Positions 15,582-24,187 of a stretch of DNA of 64,000 bases are shown piece after piece (position 1 is the first letter of the stretch; each line of letters begins with the position of its first letter). The DNA comes from Streptomyces tropicalis (GTDB lineage Bacteria > Actinomycetota > Actinomycetes > Streptomycetales > Streptomycetaceae). The notes under the pieces were generated by a model. That model was not told the origin of the DNA and made no database searches. It saw only the letters and a list, made by a program, of their open reading frames with translations. The position numbers were made by a program, and so were the translations under genes. The stretch covers positions 124,001 through 188,000 of the forward strand of contig NZ_JARJBB010000010.1 of assembly GCF_029269835.1 (NCBI RefSeq). The letters are read 5' to 3'.

Positions 15582-16115
15582 GTGGCAGAGCACCTCTACG
15601 CCACCCTGAAGACCAACGTCGGTGACATCGAAGTCCGGCTGCTGCCGAACCACGCCCCCCGGACGGTCCGGAACTTCGTCGAGCTCGCCCGCGGCGAGCG
15701 TGAGTGGACCAACCCCGCGACCGGCGAGAAGTCCATGGCGAAGCTCTACGACGGCACGGTCTTCCACCGGGTGATCAGCGGTTTCATGATCCAGGGCGGT
15801 GACCCGCTGGGCAACGGCACCGGGGGCCCCGGCTACCAGTTCGAGGACGAGTTCCACCCCGACCTCGCCTTCGACAGGCCCTACCTGCTGGCCATGGCCA
15901 ACGCCGGCCCGGGCACCAACGGCTCGCAGTTCTTCGTCACGGTCTCCCCGACGGCCTGGCTGAACCGCAAGCACACCATCTTCGGCGAGGTCGTCGACCC
16001 GGCCGGCCGGAAGGTCGTCGACGCGATCGCGGCGGCGCCGACCAACCCGCGCACCGACCGGCCGCTGGACGACGTCGTCATCGAGTCGGTCGTCGTCGAG
16101 ACCCGCAAGGGCTGA
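15582..16115 (+). CDS. ppiA: Peptidyl-prolyl cis-trans isomerase, cyclophilin type
   Basis: A 177-residue cytoplasmic cyclophilin that catalyses proline isomerisation during protein folding. The active-site set is complete: Arg63, Phe68 and Gln71 in FHRVISGFMIQGGD, Gln116 and Phe118 in GTNGSQFFV, Trp126 and His131 in AWLNRKHTIFG. There is no signal peptide. GTG 15582 is chosen because it gives the standard N-terminus (MAEHLYATLKTN) and follows GGAAGG. The length is normal for the bacterial cytoplasmic form. It stands alone, with a hairpin and then the rhomboid gene downstream. Confidence 0.95.
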   Translation: MAEHLYATLKTNVGDIEVRLLPNHAPRTVRNFVELARGEREWTNPATGEKSMAKLYDGTVFHRVISGFMIQGGDPLGNGTGGPGYQFEDEFHPDLAFDRPYLLAMANAGPGTNGSQFFVTVSPTAWLNRKHTIFGEVVDPAGRKVVDAIAAAPTNPRTDRPLDDVVIESVVVETRKG

Positions 16116-16242
16116 GCGGGAGCCGGGCGGGGCACGCGTCCGCGAGGACCGGGGACCGCCCGGACGCCCGGACGCCCGAACCTGCCGCCGTGCGGACGCA
16201 CCGCTGTGCGGTGCCTGCGGGCGGCCGCGCGAGGGAACCATT

Positions 16243-16274
16243 CGCCCCGCTCGTCCGTAAGGATGAGCGGGGCG
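16243..16274. terminator. Hairpin between cyclophilin and rhomboid genes
   Basis: A 14-bp stem CGCCCCGCTCGTCC/GGATGAGCGGGGCG (16243-16256 with 16261-16274, one G-T pair) with a GTAA tetraloop, no T tract. It probably ends the cyclophilin transcript. Confidence 0.7.
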
Positions 16275-16329
16275 GTGCGTTGCCGCGGCGGACCGCGGCA
16301 CTCCGCCCCCGACGAGTCGAGAGGACCCC

Positions 16330-17238
16330 ATGGACCAGGCACCAGGCAGCCCGCAGGGCCCGGCGGACCAGGGCCGTCAGCCCGCCCAGGACCTGCCCAC
16401 CTGCTACCGGCACCCGGACCGCGAGACCGGCATCCGCTGCACCCGCTGCGACCGGCCGATCTGCCCGGAGTGCATGGTCGACGCCTCCGTGGGCTTCCAG
16501 TGCACGGACTGCGTCCGCAGCGGCTCGGGCACGGGCCACACCCCCGCCGCGAGCCGCCCCCGCACGCTCGCGGGCGGCACCCTGACCTCCGACCCCCGGC
16601 TGGTCACCAAGATCCTGATCGGGATCAACCTCGCGGTGTTCATCGCGGTCCAGATCGACTCCGGGCTGCTCGACCACCTGGTGCTCATCGGATCGTGGCC
16701 CCCGCCTCCGTACACGGCGCAGTCCGGTGTCGCACAGGGCGAGTGGTACCGCCTGGTGACCTCGATGTTCGCGCACCAGGCGGTGTGGCACATCGGCTTC
16801 AACATGCTGAGTCTGTGGTGGCTCGGCGGCCCGCTGGAGGCGGCCCTCGGCCGGGCGCGCTATCTGGCGCTCTACTTCGTCTCGGGCCTGGCGGGCGGCG
16901 CGCTCACCTATCTGCTGGCCTCCCCGAGCCAGGCGTCGCTCGGCGCCTCGGGCGCGATCTTCGGGCTCTTCGGGGCGACCGCGGTGCTGATGCGCCGGCT
17001 GAACTACGACCTGCGGCCGATCATCGCGCTGCTGGTGATCAACCTGATCTTCACCTTCGGCTGGGGGAACATCGCCTGGCAGGCCCACATCGGCGGGCTC
17101 GTCGCCGGGATCGTGGTGGGCTACGCGATGGTCCACGCCCCACGGGAGAAGCGCGCCCTCGTGCAGTACGGCACGTGCGCGGTGGTGCTGCTGGTCGTCG
17201 TGGTGATGATGCTGGTCAGGACCGCTCAGATCGGCTGA
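16330..17238 (+). CDS. Rhomboid intramembrane serine protease with N-terminal zinc ribbon
   Basis: A 302-residue membrane protease. The N-terminus has a B-box-like zinc motif with Cys25, His28, Cys37, Cys40, Cys45, Cys48, Cys58 and Cys61. The rhomboid domain follows from about residue 90 with six or more membrane helices. The catalytic dyad is Ser207 in GASGAIFG and His253 in AHIGG, and the HxxxN motif (His154, Asn158) that stabilises the oxyanion is also present. All catalytic residues are intact, so it should cleave membrane-spanning substrates; these are unknown. The zinc ribbon probably mediates protein contacts in the cytoplasm. Confidence 0.93.
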   Translation: MDQAPGSPQGPADQGRQPAQDLPTCYRHPDRETGIRCTRCDRPICPECMVDASVGFQCTDCVRSGSGTGHTPAASRPRTLAGGTLTSDPRLVTKILIGINLAVFIAVQIDSGLLDHLVLIGSWPPPPYTAQSGVAQGEWYRLVTSMFAHQAVWHIGFNMLSLWWLGGPLEAALGRARYLALYFVSGLAGGALTYLLASPSQASLGASGAIFGLFGATAVLMRRLNYDLRPIIALLVINLIFTFGWGNIAWQAHIGGLVAGIVVGYAMVHAPREKRALVQYGTCAVVLLVVVVMMLVRTAQIG

Positions 17239-17248
17239 GACCGAACCG

Positions 17249-17257
17249 TTGTCCACA
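17249..17257 (+). promoter_or_regulatory. DnaA box TTGTCCACA
   Basis: Exact match to the DnaA box consensus used at Streptomyces oriC. Confidence 0.6.
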
Positions 17258-17397
17258 ACGGGTGGCGGATCTTGTGCATAGCGTGCGGGTACAGATGTGC
17301 CCCCTGTCGCCCAGATGAGTTTCTGCAGGTCAGGCAGGGGGCACTGATGCGTCCCGATGGTGGTCCGACAGTCGTACCGGTGTCAATGGCGGACTGG

Positions 17398-17406
17398 TTA
17401 TCCACA
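17398..17406 (+). promoter_or_regulatory. DnaA box TTATCCACA
   Basis: Matches the general bacterial DnaA box. A facing copy lies 46 bases downstream. Confidence 0.6.
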
Positions 17407-17452
17407 GATCGTCGTTCTTTTCCCCAGGGGTTTGTGGAAATAGTTGCCGGGC

Positions 17453-17461
17453 TGTGGATAA
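17453..17461 (-). promoter_or_regulatory. DnaA box TTATCCACA (inverse)
   Basis: Read on the minus strand, identical to the site at 17398-17406. Confidence 0.6.
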
Positions 17462-17508
17462 CTCACTGGATAGCCCTGGGGAGAGCTGGGTTCACCCGGA
17501 CGACGGGT

Positions 17509-17763
17509 CTACTTCCACTGGGTGGACACGGCGAAGCCGGCGGCGATGAAGCCGAAGCCCACGACGATGTTCCAGTTGTCCAGGGCGTCGATGGGCAGCG
17601 AGCCGCTGGTCACGTAGAAGACGACGATCCAGGCCAGACCGATGAGGAACATGGCCAGCATGACGGGCGCGACCCAGCCGCGGCTGTCCAGCTTGATGTT
17701 CGCAGCCTGCTTCGCCGGCGGCGGCGTGAAGTCGGCCTTCTTGCGGATACGTGACTTCGGCAC
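17509..17763 (-). CDS. crgA: Cell division protein CrgA
   Basis: An 84-residue membrane protein that coordinates FtsZ-ring formation and septal peptidoglycan synthesis in actinobacteria. The N-terminal VPKSRIRKKADFTPPP motif is diagnostic. Two membrane helices follow (about 31-51 and 62-79), joined by a short loop with SLPIDALDNWN. The GTG start at 17763 is used because it gives the conserved N-terminus; the frame is open further upstream without similarity. Its neighbours (DUF881, pabA, sortases, pknB operon) are the usual ones in Streptomyces. Confidence 0.95.
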   Translation of the reverse strand: MPKSRIRKKADFTPPPAKQAANIKLDSRGWVAPVMLAMFLIGLAWIVVFYVTSGSLPIDALDNWNIVVGFGFIAAGFAVSTQWK

Positions 17764-17904
17764 GAGGGTCTCTCCTGTCGATGCGCTGCGTGGCCGCGCA
17801 GGGAACTGGGGCGGCTCCGGGGCAGCGTACAAGGGGACTCTGAGTACTCCCCCGGGCGTCCGTTAGCGTAGTGCTTCCGCGGCGTCGAAGGAGATAAGGG
17901 TACG

Positions 17905-18687
17905 TTGAGCAATTCTGCCGACTCCCCGGGGACGGATTCCACCCCCGAGCGCGACCGCCGCCGTCCGCGGCCGGTGCGCTTTCTCACTGTGGCCGTCTTC
18001 GCGCTCGCCGGGCTGATCTTCGTCACGAGTTTCAACACGGCCAAGGGCACCAACATCCGCACGGACACCTCGCTGCTGAAGCTGTCCGACCTGATCCAGG
18101 AGCGCAGCCGCAAGAACAAGGGCCTGGACGAGTCCAACGCCGCCCTGCGCAACGACGTCGAGTCCTTCGCCGAGCGCGACGACGGCAGCAGCCGGGCCCA
18201 GGACGACAAGCTCAGCGGGCTGGAGAGGAGCGCGGGCACCCAACCGGTCACGGGCCGGGCGGTCACGGTCACGCTCAACGACGCCCCGCCGAACGCCACC
18301 GCCAAGCTCCCCGGCTACCCCGAGCCGCAGCCCGACTACCTGGTCATCCACCAGCAGGACCTGCAGGCCGTGGTCAACGCGCTGTGGAAGGGGGGCGCCC
18401 AAGGCATCAAGGTCATGGACCAGCGGCTGATCTCCACCAGCGCGGTGCGCTGCGTGGGCAACACCCTGATCCTCCAGGGCCGCGTCTACTCGCCGCCCTA
18501 CAGGATCACCGCCATCGGTGACCCGAGCCGCCTCCAGCAGACCCTCGCGGACTCCCCGGCGATCCAGAACTACATGGTCTACGTCAACGTCTACGGCCTC
18601 GGCTGGAGGGTCACCGAGGACGGGACGGCCACGCTCCCCGGCTACTCCGGCACCGTGGACCTGCACTACGCCAAGCCCGTCCCGTAG
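17905..18687 (+). CDS. DUF881 family membrane protein
   Basis: A 260-residue protein beginning at TTG 17905 behind a strong GAAGGAGA ribosome binding site. It has a short cytoplasmic N-terminus, one membrane helix (about 24-43), a coiled-coil stretch (SDLIQERSRKNKGLDESNAALRNDVE, about 61-86, given here as its two halves SDLIQERSRKNK and GLDESNAALRNDVE), and an extracytoplasmic DUF881 domain. That domain shows VTVTLNDAP, YLVIHQQDLQAVVNALW, GAQGIKVMDQRLIS and PPYRITAIGD. The family is common beside crgA and may take part in envelope growth; its mechanism is unknown. It is divergent from crgA. Confidence 0.88.
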   Translation: MSNSADSPGTDSTPERDRRRPRPVRFLTVAVFALAGLIFVTSFNTAKGTNIRTDTSLLKLSDLIQERSRKNKGLDESNAALRNDVESFAERDDGSSRAQDDKLSGLERSAGTQPVTGRAVTVTLNDAPPNATAKLPGYPEPQPDYLVIHQQDLQAVVNALWKGGAQGIKVMDQRLISTSAVRCVGNTLILQGRVYSPPYRITAIGDPSRLQQTLADSPAIQNYMVYVNVYGLGWRVTEDGTATLPGYSGTVDLHYAKPVP

Positions 18688-19022
18688 ACCGGCCGGCCCC
18701 GGCCGCCGCCCCGGACCCGCCGCCCCCGGGCACTGGCTCGGTTTCACGTGGAACATCCACCTTCCCGGAGATGCGTTCGGGTGACGTCGCGGCCTGCGGT
18801 CACCCGTTCCCCGGTTCGCGTATCGGATCGACAAAGGGCGCCACAAAACCGCTCCCCGGGACGTTGAGGTGATCGACCCTGAGCCACGTACGTCCGGGTG
18901 TGCGCCTCCGGGCCCGTCCGGACTCCGAGCAGCCGCTGGAGGCCGGGAAACCGGGGGCGTCGCGCCGTTAGTCTGGTGGCGTACGGCGTGATTCAGGTGC
19001 CGTGGGAGACGGAAGGGACGGC
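18688..19022. other. Intergenic region with a near-perfect parS-like site
   Basis: 335 bases without a gene. The 14-mer at 18741-18754 differs from the parS palindrome at one position. A TAGTCT box at 18969-18974 could be the -10 of the following operon, but no good -35 is seen. Confidence 0.5.
18741..18754. other. parS-like site, one mismatch (GTTTCACGTGGAAC)
   Basis: Thirteen of 14 bases match the Streptomyces ParB-binding palindrome GTTTCACGTGAAAC. Degenerate copies of this kind are known to bind ParB near the origin. It lies in non-coding DNA. Confidence 0.6.
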
Positions 19023-19184
19023 ATGTACGGCTGGATCTGGCGGCATCTGCCGGGGAACGCATGGGTGAGGGCGCTGATCTCGCTGGTCCTGGCCCTGGCC
19101 GTGGTCTACGTGCTGTTCCAGTACGTCTTTCCCTGGGCCGAACCGCTGCTTCCCTTCAACGATGTGACGGTGGACCACCAGTGA
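19023..19184 (+). CDS. Small membrane protein upstream of pabA
   Basis: A 53-residue protein (MYGWIWRHLPGNAWVR at the start) with one strong membrane helix (about 17-38) and a short C-terminal tail. GGAAGGGA precedes ATG 19023. Its stop codon overlaps the start of pabA by four bases (GTGA), so the two are translationally coupled. Homologues occur at the same place in other streptomycetes as far as I recall. Its role is unknown; it may belong to the sortase operon that follows. Confidence 0.75.
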   Translation: MYGWIWRHLPGNAWVRALISLVLALAVVYVLFQYVFPWAEPLLPFNDVTVDHQ

Positions 19185-19819
19185 GCGCGCGGATTCTCGT
19201 CGTCGACAACTACGACAGCTTCGTCTTCAACCTGGTCCAGTACCTGTACCAGCTGGGCGCCGAGTGCGAGGTGCTGCGCAACGACGAGGTCTCGACGTCC
19301 CACGCCCAGGACGGGTTCGACGGCGTGCTGCTCTCGCCCGGGCCCGGCGCCCCCGAGCAGGCCGGCGTCTGCGTCGACATGGTCCGCCACTGCGCCGCCA
19401 CCGGGGTCCCGGTCTTCGGCGTCTGCCTGGGCATGCAGTCGATGCAGGTGGCGTACGGCGGGGTCGTGGACCGGGCGCCGGAGCTGCTGCACGGCAAGAC
19501 CTCGCCGGTCGAGCACGAGGGCCGCGGCGTGTTCGCGGGCCTGCCCTCGCCCTTCACCGCGACCCGCTACCACTCCCTGGCGGCCGAGCCGGGCACGGTG
19601 CCGGCCGAGCTGGAGGTCACCGCGCGCACCCACGACGGCATCATCATGGGCCTGCGGCACCGCGAGCTCCCCGTCGAGGGCGTGCAGTTCCATCCCGAGT
19701 CGGTCCTCACCGAGTACGGGCACCGGATGCTGGCCAACTGGCTGGCGGAGTGCGGCGACCAGGGCGCCGTGGCGAGGTCGGCGGGGCTGGCCCCGGTGGT
19801 GGGCAGGGCCACGGCGTGA
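19181..19819 (+). CDS. pabA: Aminodeoxychorismate/anthranilate synthase component II (glutamine amidotransferase)
   Basis: A 212-residue class I glutamine amidotransferase that supplies ammonia to a PabB or TrpE partner for folate or tryptophan synthesis. The catalytic triad is Cys82 (GVCLGMQ), His171 and Glu173 (FHPES), and the N-terminal VVDNYDSFVFNLVQYL is typical of the TrpG/PabA family. GTG 19181 overlaps the preceding stop, and its own stop overlaps the sortase start, so it sits inside a tightly coupled operon. The amphibolic assignment (PabA versus TrpG) cannot be settled from this subunit; neither partner is in the window. Confidence 0.9.
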   Translation: MSARILVVDNYDSFVFNLVQYLYQLGAECEVLRNDEVSTSHAQDGFDGVLLSPGPGAPEQAGVCVDMVRHCAATGVPVFGVCLGMQSMQVAYGGVVDRAPELLHGKTSPVEHEGRGVFAGLPSPFTATRYHSLAAEPGTVPAELEVTARTHDGIIMGLRHRELPVEGVQFHPESVLTEYGHRMLANWLAECGDQGAVARSAGLAPVVGRATA

Positions 19820-21123
19820 CCGCGCTGCGCCCCGAGCGCGAGACCGACACCTCGTACGGGCCGTCGTACGGGGAGTCGGGCGCGTTCGGGGGGTGGCAGA
19901 ACACGGTGCCGGGCCCGCCGCACGATCCCTACGCGGCGCAGGACCCGTACCGGGCACAGGCGTCGCAGGAACCGCAGGGCGCGTACCCGGTACCGGGGCA
20001 GCAGGACGCGCACGGGACGCACGGCGGGCACCCGCCGCAGGAGCCGTACGGGCGGCAGGCCTCCCAGGAGCCGTACGGGACGTACCCGCAGCAGCAACCG
20101 ACGCATCCCGCGGCCGGGGCGATCCCGGCGCAGGGGGCCTACGGCGAGCAGGAGCCCGGGGACGCCACGGCGTACCTCCCGCCGGCCGACGACGAGACGA
20201 TGGCGCTCCGGGTGCCCGAGGAGCCCATGAGCGGCGCCACGGGCTCCCGGGTGGCCTCTCGCGCCGCTTCCCGTGCCGGAGCCGCCGGAGCCGCGCCGGG
20301 CGGCCGTGCGGCCCGCAGAAAGGCGACCAAGGGCCGTCGTGGGCGCCACGGCGGCCCGGCCGGGGCGGCGGCGCAGGAGGACAAGCCGGCGGGCGCGGCG
20401 CCGGCGCCGGTGTCCCGGGTCGAGGCGCGGCGCCGGGCACGTGCCCTCAAGCCGGGTCCGGGCGTGCTCGCCAGCCGGGTCGTCGGCGAGGTGTTCATCA
20501 CCACCGGTGTGGTGATGCTGCTGTTCGTCACCTACCAGCTGTGGTGGACCAACATCCGGGCGCACGCCGAGGCCGGCAGCGAGGCGCACCAGCTCCAGGA
20601 CGACTGGGCGAGCGGCAAGCGGAACCCGGGGAGCTTCGAGCCGGGGCAGGGCTTCGCCATCCTGCACATCCCCAAGCTGGACGTCGTGGTGCCGATCGCC
20701 GAGGGCACCAGCAAGACGCGGGTCCTCGACAAGGGCATGGTCGGGCACTACGGCAAGGGCGACCTGAACACCGCGATGCCCGACGCGAAGGCGGGCAACT
20801 TCGGGCTCGCCGGGCACCGCAACACGCACGGCGAGCCCTTCCGCTACATCAACCGGCTCACCCCGGGCGACCCGATCGTGGTGGAGACGCAGGACACCTA
20901 CTACGTCTACAAGATGGCGTCGATGCTGCCGGTGACGTCGCCCTCCAACACCAGCGTGCTGGACCCGGTGCCCCAGGGGTCCGGCTTCACCGGGCCCGGC
21001 CGCTACATCACGCTGACCACCTGCACCCCCGAGTTCACCAGCAAGTACCGGCTGATCGTCTGGGGCAGGATGGTCGAGGAACGGCCGCGCAGCAAGGGCA
21101 AGCCGGATGCGCTCGTCAGTTAA
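19816..21123 (+). CDS. srtE: Class E sortase (first copy)
   Basis: A 435-residue membrane sortase that would attach LAXTG-type surface proteins, such as long chaplins, to the cell wall. Residues 1-205 are a cytoplasmic, Gln/Pro/Tyr-rich low-complexity region with repeated QEPYG units; a basic patch and a membrane helix (about 222-243) follow. The sortase domain has His334 (LAGH), Cys403 (TLTTC) and Arg412 (KYR), the complete catalytic set. The TLTTCTP motif and N-terminal anchor are typical of class E. The GTG start overlaps the pabA stop by four bases, so expression is coupled. Confidence 0.92.
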   Translation: MTALRPERETDTSYGPSYGESGAFGGWQNTVPGPPHDPYAAQDPYRAQASQEPQGAYPVPGQQDAHGTHGGHPPQEPYGRQASQEPYGTYPQQQPTHPAAGAIPAQGAYGEQEPGDATAYLPPADDETMALRVPEEPMSGATGSRVASRAASRAGAAGAAPGGRAARRKATKGRRGRHGGPAGAAAQEDKPAGAAPAPVSRVEARRRARALKPGPGVLASRVVGEVFITTGVVMLLFVTYQLWWTNIRAHAEAGSEAHQLQDDWASGKRNPGSFEPGQGFAILHIPKLDVVVPIAEGTSKTRVLDKGMVGHYGKGDLNTAMPDAKAGNFGLAGHRNTHGEPFRYINRLTPGDPIVVETQDTYYVYKMASMLPVTSPSNTSVLDPVPQGSGFTGPGRYITLTTCTPEFTSKYRLIVWGRMVEERPRSKGKPDALVS

Positions 21124-21137
21124 AGGGCAGATGCACA

Positions 21138-21911
21138 GTGGCAGCGACCACCGACGACACCGCGGGGCACACCGACGGCGGCGACGGACGCGGTGACGCG
21201 TCCGGCCCCGGCCCGGAGCCCGCACCCCGCCGCCGCGGCCGGCTGGCCTTCGCGGTCAGCGTCTTCGGCGAACTCCTCATCACGACCGGGCTGGTCCTCG
21301 GCCTCTTCGTCGTCTACTCCCTGTGGTGGACCAACGTCCTCGCCGACCGGAAGGCGGACCGGCAGGGGGACAAGGTCCGCGACGACTGGGCCCACTCCGC
21401 CCCCCGCGGGCCCGGCGCGCTGGACACCGGGGAGGGCATCGGCTTCCTGCACGTGCCGTCGATGAAGAACGGGGTGGTCCTGGTCCGCAAGGGCACCTCC
21501 ACCGGCGTCCTCGACGACGGCGTGGCCGGCTACTACCAGGACCCCGTCAAGGCGGCCCTGCCGATGACCGGCAAGGACGGCAACTTCGCCCTGGCCGCGC
21601 ACCGCGACGGCCACGGCGCGAAGTTCCACAACATCGACAAGGTGCACCAGGGTGATCCGGTCGTCTTCGAGACCCGTGACACCTGGTATGTCTACAAGGT
21701 CTACGCGATCCTGCCCGAGACCTCGAAGTACGACGTCGGCGTGCTGTCGGCCGTCCCCAGGGAGTCGGGCGTGCGGAAGCCCGGCCACTACATCACCCTG
21801 ACCACCTGCACCCCGGTCTACACGAGCCGCTTCCGCTACGTGGTCTGGGGCGAGCTGGTCCGCACGGTGAAGGTGGACGCGTCCCGGACACCGCCGCGGG
21901 AACTGCGCTAG
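21138..21911 (+). CDS. srtE: Class E sortase (second copy)
   Basis: A 257-residue sortase 14 bases after the first. A short Gly/Asp-rich N-terminus is followed by a membrane helix (about 38-62) and a sortase domain with His155 (LAAH), Cys224 (TLTTC) and Arg233 (RFR). It lacks the long low-complexity N-terminus of its neighbour and has AAHRDGHG where the first has AGHRNTHG. It is therefore a diverged tandem copy. In Streptomyces two class E sortases acting together are needed for aerial growth. The GTG start at 21138 follows AAAGGG. A strong hairpin ends the operon. Confidence 0.92.
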   Translation: MAATTDDTAGHTDGGDGRGDASGPGPEPAPRRRGRLAFAVSVFGELLITTGLVLGLFVVYSLWWTNVLADRKADRQGDKVRDDWAHSAPRGPGALDTGEGIGFLHVPSMKNGVVLVRKGTSTGVLDDGVAGYYQDPVKAALPMTGKDGNFALAAHRDGHGAKFHNIDKVHQGDPVVFETRDTWYVYKVYAILPETSKYDVGVLSAVPRESGVRKPGHYITLTTCTPVYTSRFRYVVWGELVRTVKVDASRTPPRELR

Positions 21912-21929
21912 GCCCCGGCAGGACCACGA

Positions 21930-21972
21930 CGAGGCCCCGGTCCCCCTCACCGGGAGGGGGACCGGGGCCTCG
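21930..21972. terminator. Bidirectional terminator between sortase and pknB genes
   Basis: A perfect 19-bp stem (21930-21948 with 21954-21972) with a five-base loop. It lies between convergent genes and can serve both. Confidence 0.85.
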
Positions 21973-22002
21973 TGCGTGCGGGCCGTGGGGCCGGGCGGGG
22001 CG

Positions 22003-24018
22003 TCAGCCGAAGATGCCGCCGTTGCCGTTCCCGCCTCCGGGACCGCCGTTGTTGCCTCCCGGGCCACCTCCGCCGCCGAAGGCGGTGAGGGTGACGGGCG
22101 TGCCGCCCGGGTTGTCGACCTGCTGGTTCGCGTTCGGGTCCTGCTTGATGACGAGGGCGCCGTCGCCCGGGTCCTGGCCGCCCGCGAACTGGATGTTGGT
22201 GAAGCCGGCCGCGGCCAGGGTCTGCTTGGCCTGCCCCACGGTCTGGCCGACGACGTTCGGGACCGGCGTCTTCTGCGGCTGCTGGGCCTGCTTGCCGATC
22301 TGGATGGTCACCGTCGAGCCCTTGTCGGCCTGCGTGCCCGCCGCCGGGGAGGTCTGGATGACCTTGCCGACCTGGTTGGGGTCGCTGGTGTCGACCTCGG
22401 TGCAGTTGCCGGTGAGGTTGCTGCCCTGCATCTGCTGCTTCGCGGCGTCGCAGCTCTGGCCGGTGACGTCCGGGACGGTGGCCTTCTCGGCCGCCTTGGC
22501 GACGACGAGGGTGACCGTGGAGCCCTTCTGGATCTCCTTGCCGTTCACCGGGTCCTGCTCCAGGACGCTGTTCGGGGTCTCGCTGGACTCCCGGAACTTG
22601 GTCTCGACCTTGAACTGGTAGTCGTTGCCCTGGAGCTTCGCCTTGGCGTCGTCGAGGCTGAGCCCGACCACGCTGGGCACGGCCACCTTCGGCGCACCCG
22701 TCGACACCACGAGGTTGACGACGGTGCCCTTCTTGACCTTGGTGTTCTTGTCCGGGTCCTGCGAGCAGACCTTGCCCTTGGGCTCGTTGTCGCAGGTCTT
22801 GGGCGTGAAGCTCAGTTTCAGACCGACGTTGTCCGCCATGGTGCGGGAGTCCTGCCGGGTCTGGTCGACGAAGTTCGGCACGGTGACCTGGTCATTGCCC
22901 ACGCCGCCGCTGAAGGCGTAGTTGCCGATCAGGATGGCGCCGATCAGGACCAGCACACCCGCGACGACCAGGAGGATCGTCGACGTGTTGGACTTCTTCT
23001 GCTGGCGACGCCGGTCGGGGCGGTCCTCGTAGCCGTAGCCGCCGTCGTCCGGGTTCATGGGCGGCAGCATCGTCGTGGCGCCCGCGGGGCCCGCGTCCGA
23101 GCGCAGCGCCGTGGTGGCCTGGTCGTCCCTGTAGCCGCCGTAGCCGACCGCGCTCATCGCTGCCGTGGCGCCCACGGGCTGGCCGTCGAGGCAGGCCTCG
23201 ATGTCGGCGCGCATCTCGTCGGCGGACTGGTAGCGGTAGTCCGGGTCCTTCACCAGCGCCTTCAGCACGATCGCGTCCATCTCGGGCGTGATCTCGGGGT
23301 CGAAGACGCTCGGTGACTGCGGCTCCTCCCGGACGTGCTGGTAGGCGACGGCGACCGGGGAGTCGCCGACGAAGGGCGGCCGGACCGTCAGCAGCTCGTA
23401 GAGCAGGCAGCCCGTCGAGTACAGGTCCGAGCGGGCGTCGACCTGCTCACCCTTGGCCTGCTCCGGGGACAGGTACTGCGCCGTGCCGATGACGGCCGCC
23501 GTCTGCGTCATGGTCATGCCGGAGTCGCCCATGGCGCGGGCGATGCCGAAGTCCATCACCTTGACCTGGCCGTTGCGCGTCAGCATGACGTTCGCCGGCT
23601 TGATGTCCCGGTGCACGATGCCGTTGCGGTGGGCGTACTCCAGGCCCTGGAGGATGCCGATGGTCATTTCCATGGCCCGCTCGGGCAGAAGCTTGCGCCC
23701 GGAGTGCAGCAGCTCGCGCAGTGTCGAGCCCTCCACGTACTCCATGACGATGTACGGGATCGAGACCCCGTCGATGTAGTCCTCGCCCGTGTCGTAGACC
23801 GCGACGATCGCGGGATGGTTGAGCGAGGCGGCCGACTGGGCCTCCCGGCGGAACCGGGCCTGGAAGGACGGATCACGCGCGAGGTCCACGCGCAGTGTCT
23901 TCACCGCCACCGCGCGGCCGAGCCGGGTGTCGTGCGCGAGGTAGACCTCCGCCATGCCACCACGGCCGAGCACGTGGCCCAGCTCGTACCGGCCGCCGAG
24001 GCGACGCGGCTCTTCCAT
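22003..24018 (-). CDS. pknB: PASTA-domain Ser/Thr protein kinase PknB
   Basis: A 671-residue kinase that senses muropeptides or lipid II outside the cell and controls growth and division. The kinase domain (about 11-275) has GRGGMAEV, Lys40, HRDIKPAN (136-143) and DFG (156-158), with a TMTQT activation loop. A cytoplasmic linker leads to one membrane helix (346-367). Four PASTA repeats follow, with VPNFVDQT, VPSVVGLS, VPDVTGQS and VPNVVGQT as repeat starts, and a Gly/Asn tail ends the protein. It is the last gene of the operon from fhaA, separated from pbpA by 169 bases, so it may have an additional promoter. Confidence 0.97.
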   Translation of the reverse strand: MEEPRRLGGRYELGHVLGRGGMAEVYLAHDTRLGRAVAVKTLRVDLARDPSFQARFRREAQSAASLNHPAIVAVYDTGEDYIDGVSIPYIVMEYVEGSTLRELLHSGRKLLPERAMEMTIGILQGLEYAHRNGIVHRDIKPANVMLTRNGQVKVMDFGIARAMGDSGMTMTQTAAVIGTAQYLSPEQAKGEQVDARSDLYSTGCLLYELLTVRPPFVGDSPVAVAYQHVREEPQSPSVFDPEITPEMDAIVLKALVKDPDYRYQSADEMRADIEACLDGQPVGATAAMSAVGYGGYRDDQATTALRSDAGPAGATTMLPPMNPDDGGYGYEDRPDRRRQQKKSNTSTILLVVAGVLVLIGAILIGNYAFSGGVGNDQVTVPNFVDQTRQDSRTMADNVGLKLSFTPKTCDNEPKGKVCSQDPDKNTKVKKGTVVNLVVSTGAPKVAVPSVVGLSLDDAKAKLQGNDYQFKVETKFRESSETPNSVLEQDPVNGKEIQKGSTVTLVVAKAAEKATVPDVTGQSCDAAKQQMQGSNLTGNCTEVDTSDPNQVGKVIQTSPAAGTQADKGSTVTIQIGKQAQQPQKTPVPNVVGQTVGQAKQTLAAAGFTNIQFAGGQDPGDGALVIKQDPNANQQVDNPGGTPVTLTAFGGGGGPGGNNGGPGGGNGNGGIFG

Positions 24019-24187
24019 AGCTACCTACCAGCCCTCTCCGTCGGTCCCGGGTGACATCCGTGCGCCGCCCGAGGCTGCCGTCCGGGCCTACCGTACCCGG
24101 CTCGTTCTGTGTGACCTGGCCAAGCCCGTCACCCGATACAGGACCGGTATCGCAACGTGCACCGATGTGAAGGGGACGTGACAGGAG

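Larger units (their letters stand above)
17239..17508. other. Intergenic region with a cluster of DnaA-box-like sites
   Basis: 270 bases between the convergent rhomboid and crgA genes. Three sites match the Streptomyces DnaA box: TTGTCCACA (17249-17257), TTATCCACA (17398-17406) and its inverse TGTGGATAA (17453-17461). A weaker TGTGGAAAT lies at 17433. The region is more AT-rich than its surroundings. Confidence 0.6.

Noticed and set aside
22003..23316. Plus-strand frame of 446 codons opposite pknB
   Set aside because: Mirror of the PASTA region, rich in Val/Leu/Arg/Gly as expected for antisense of GC-rich coding DNA.
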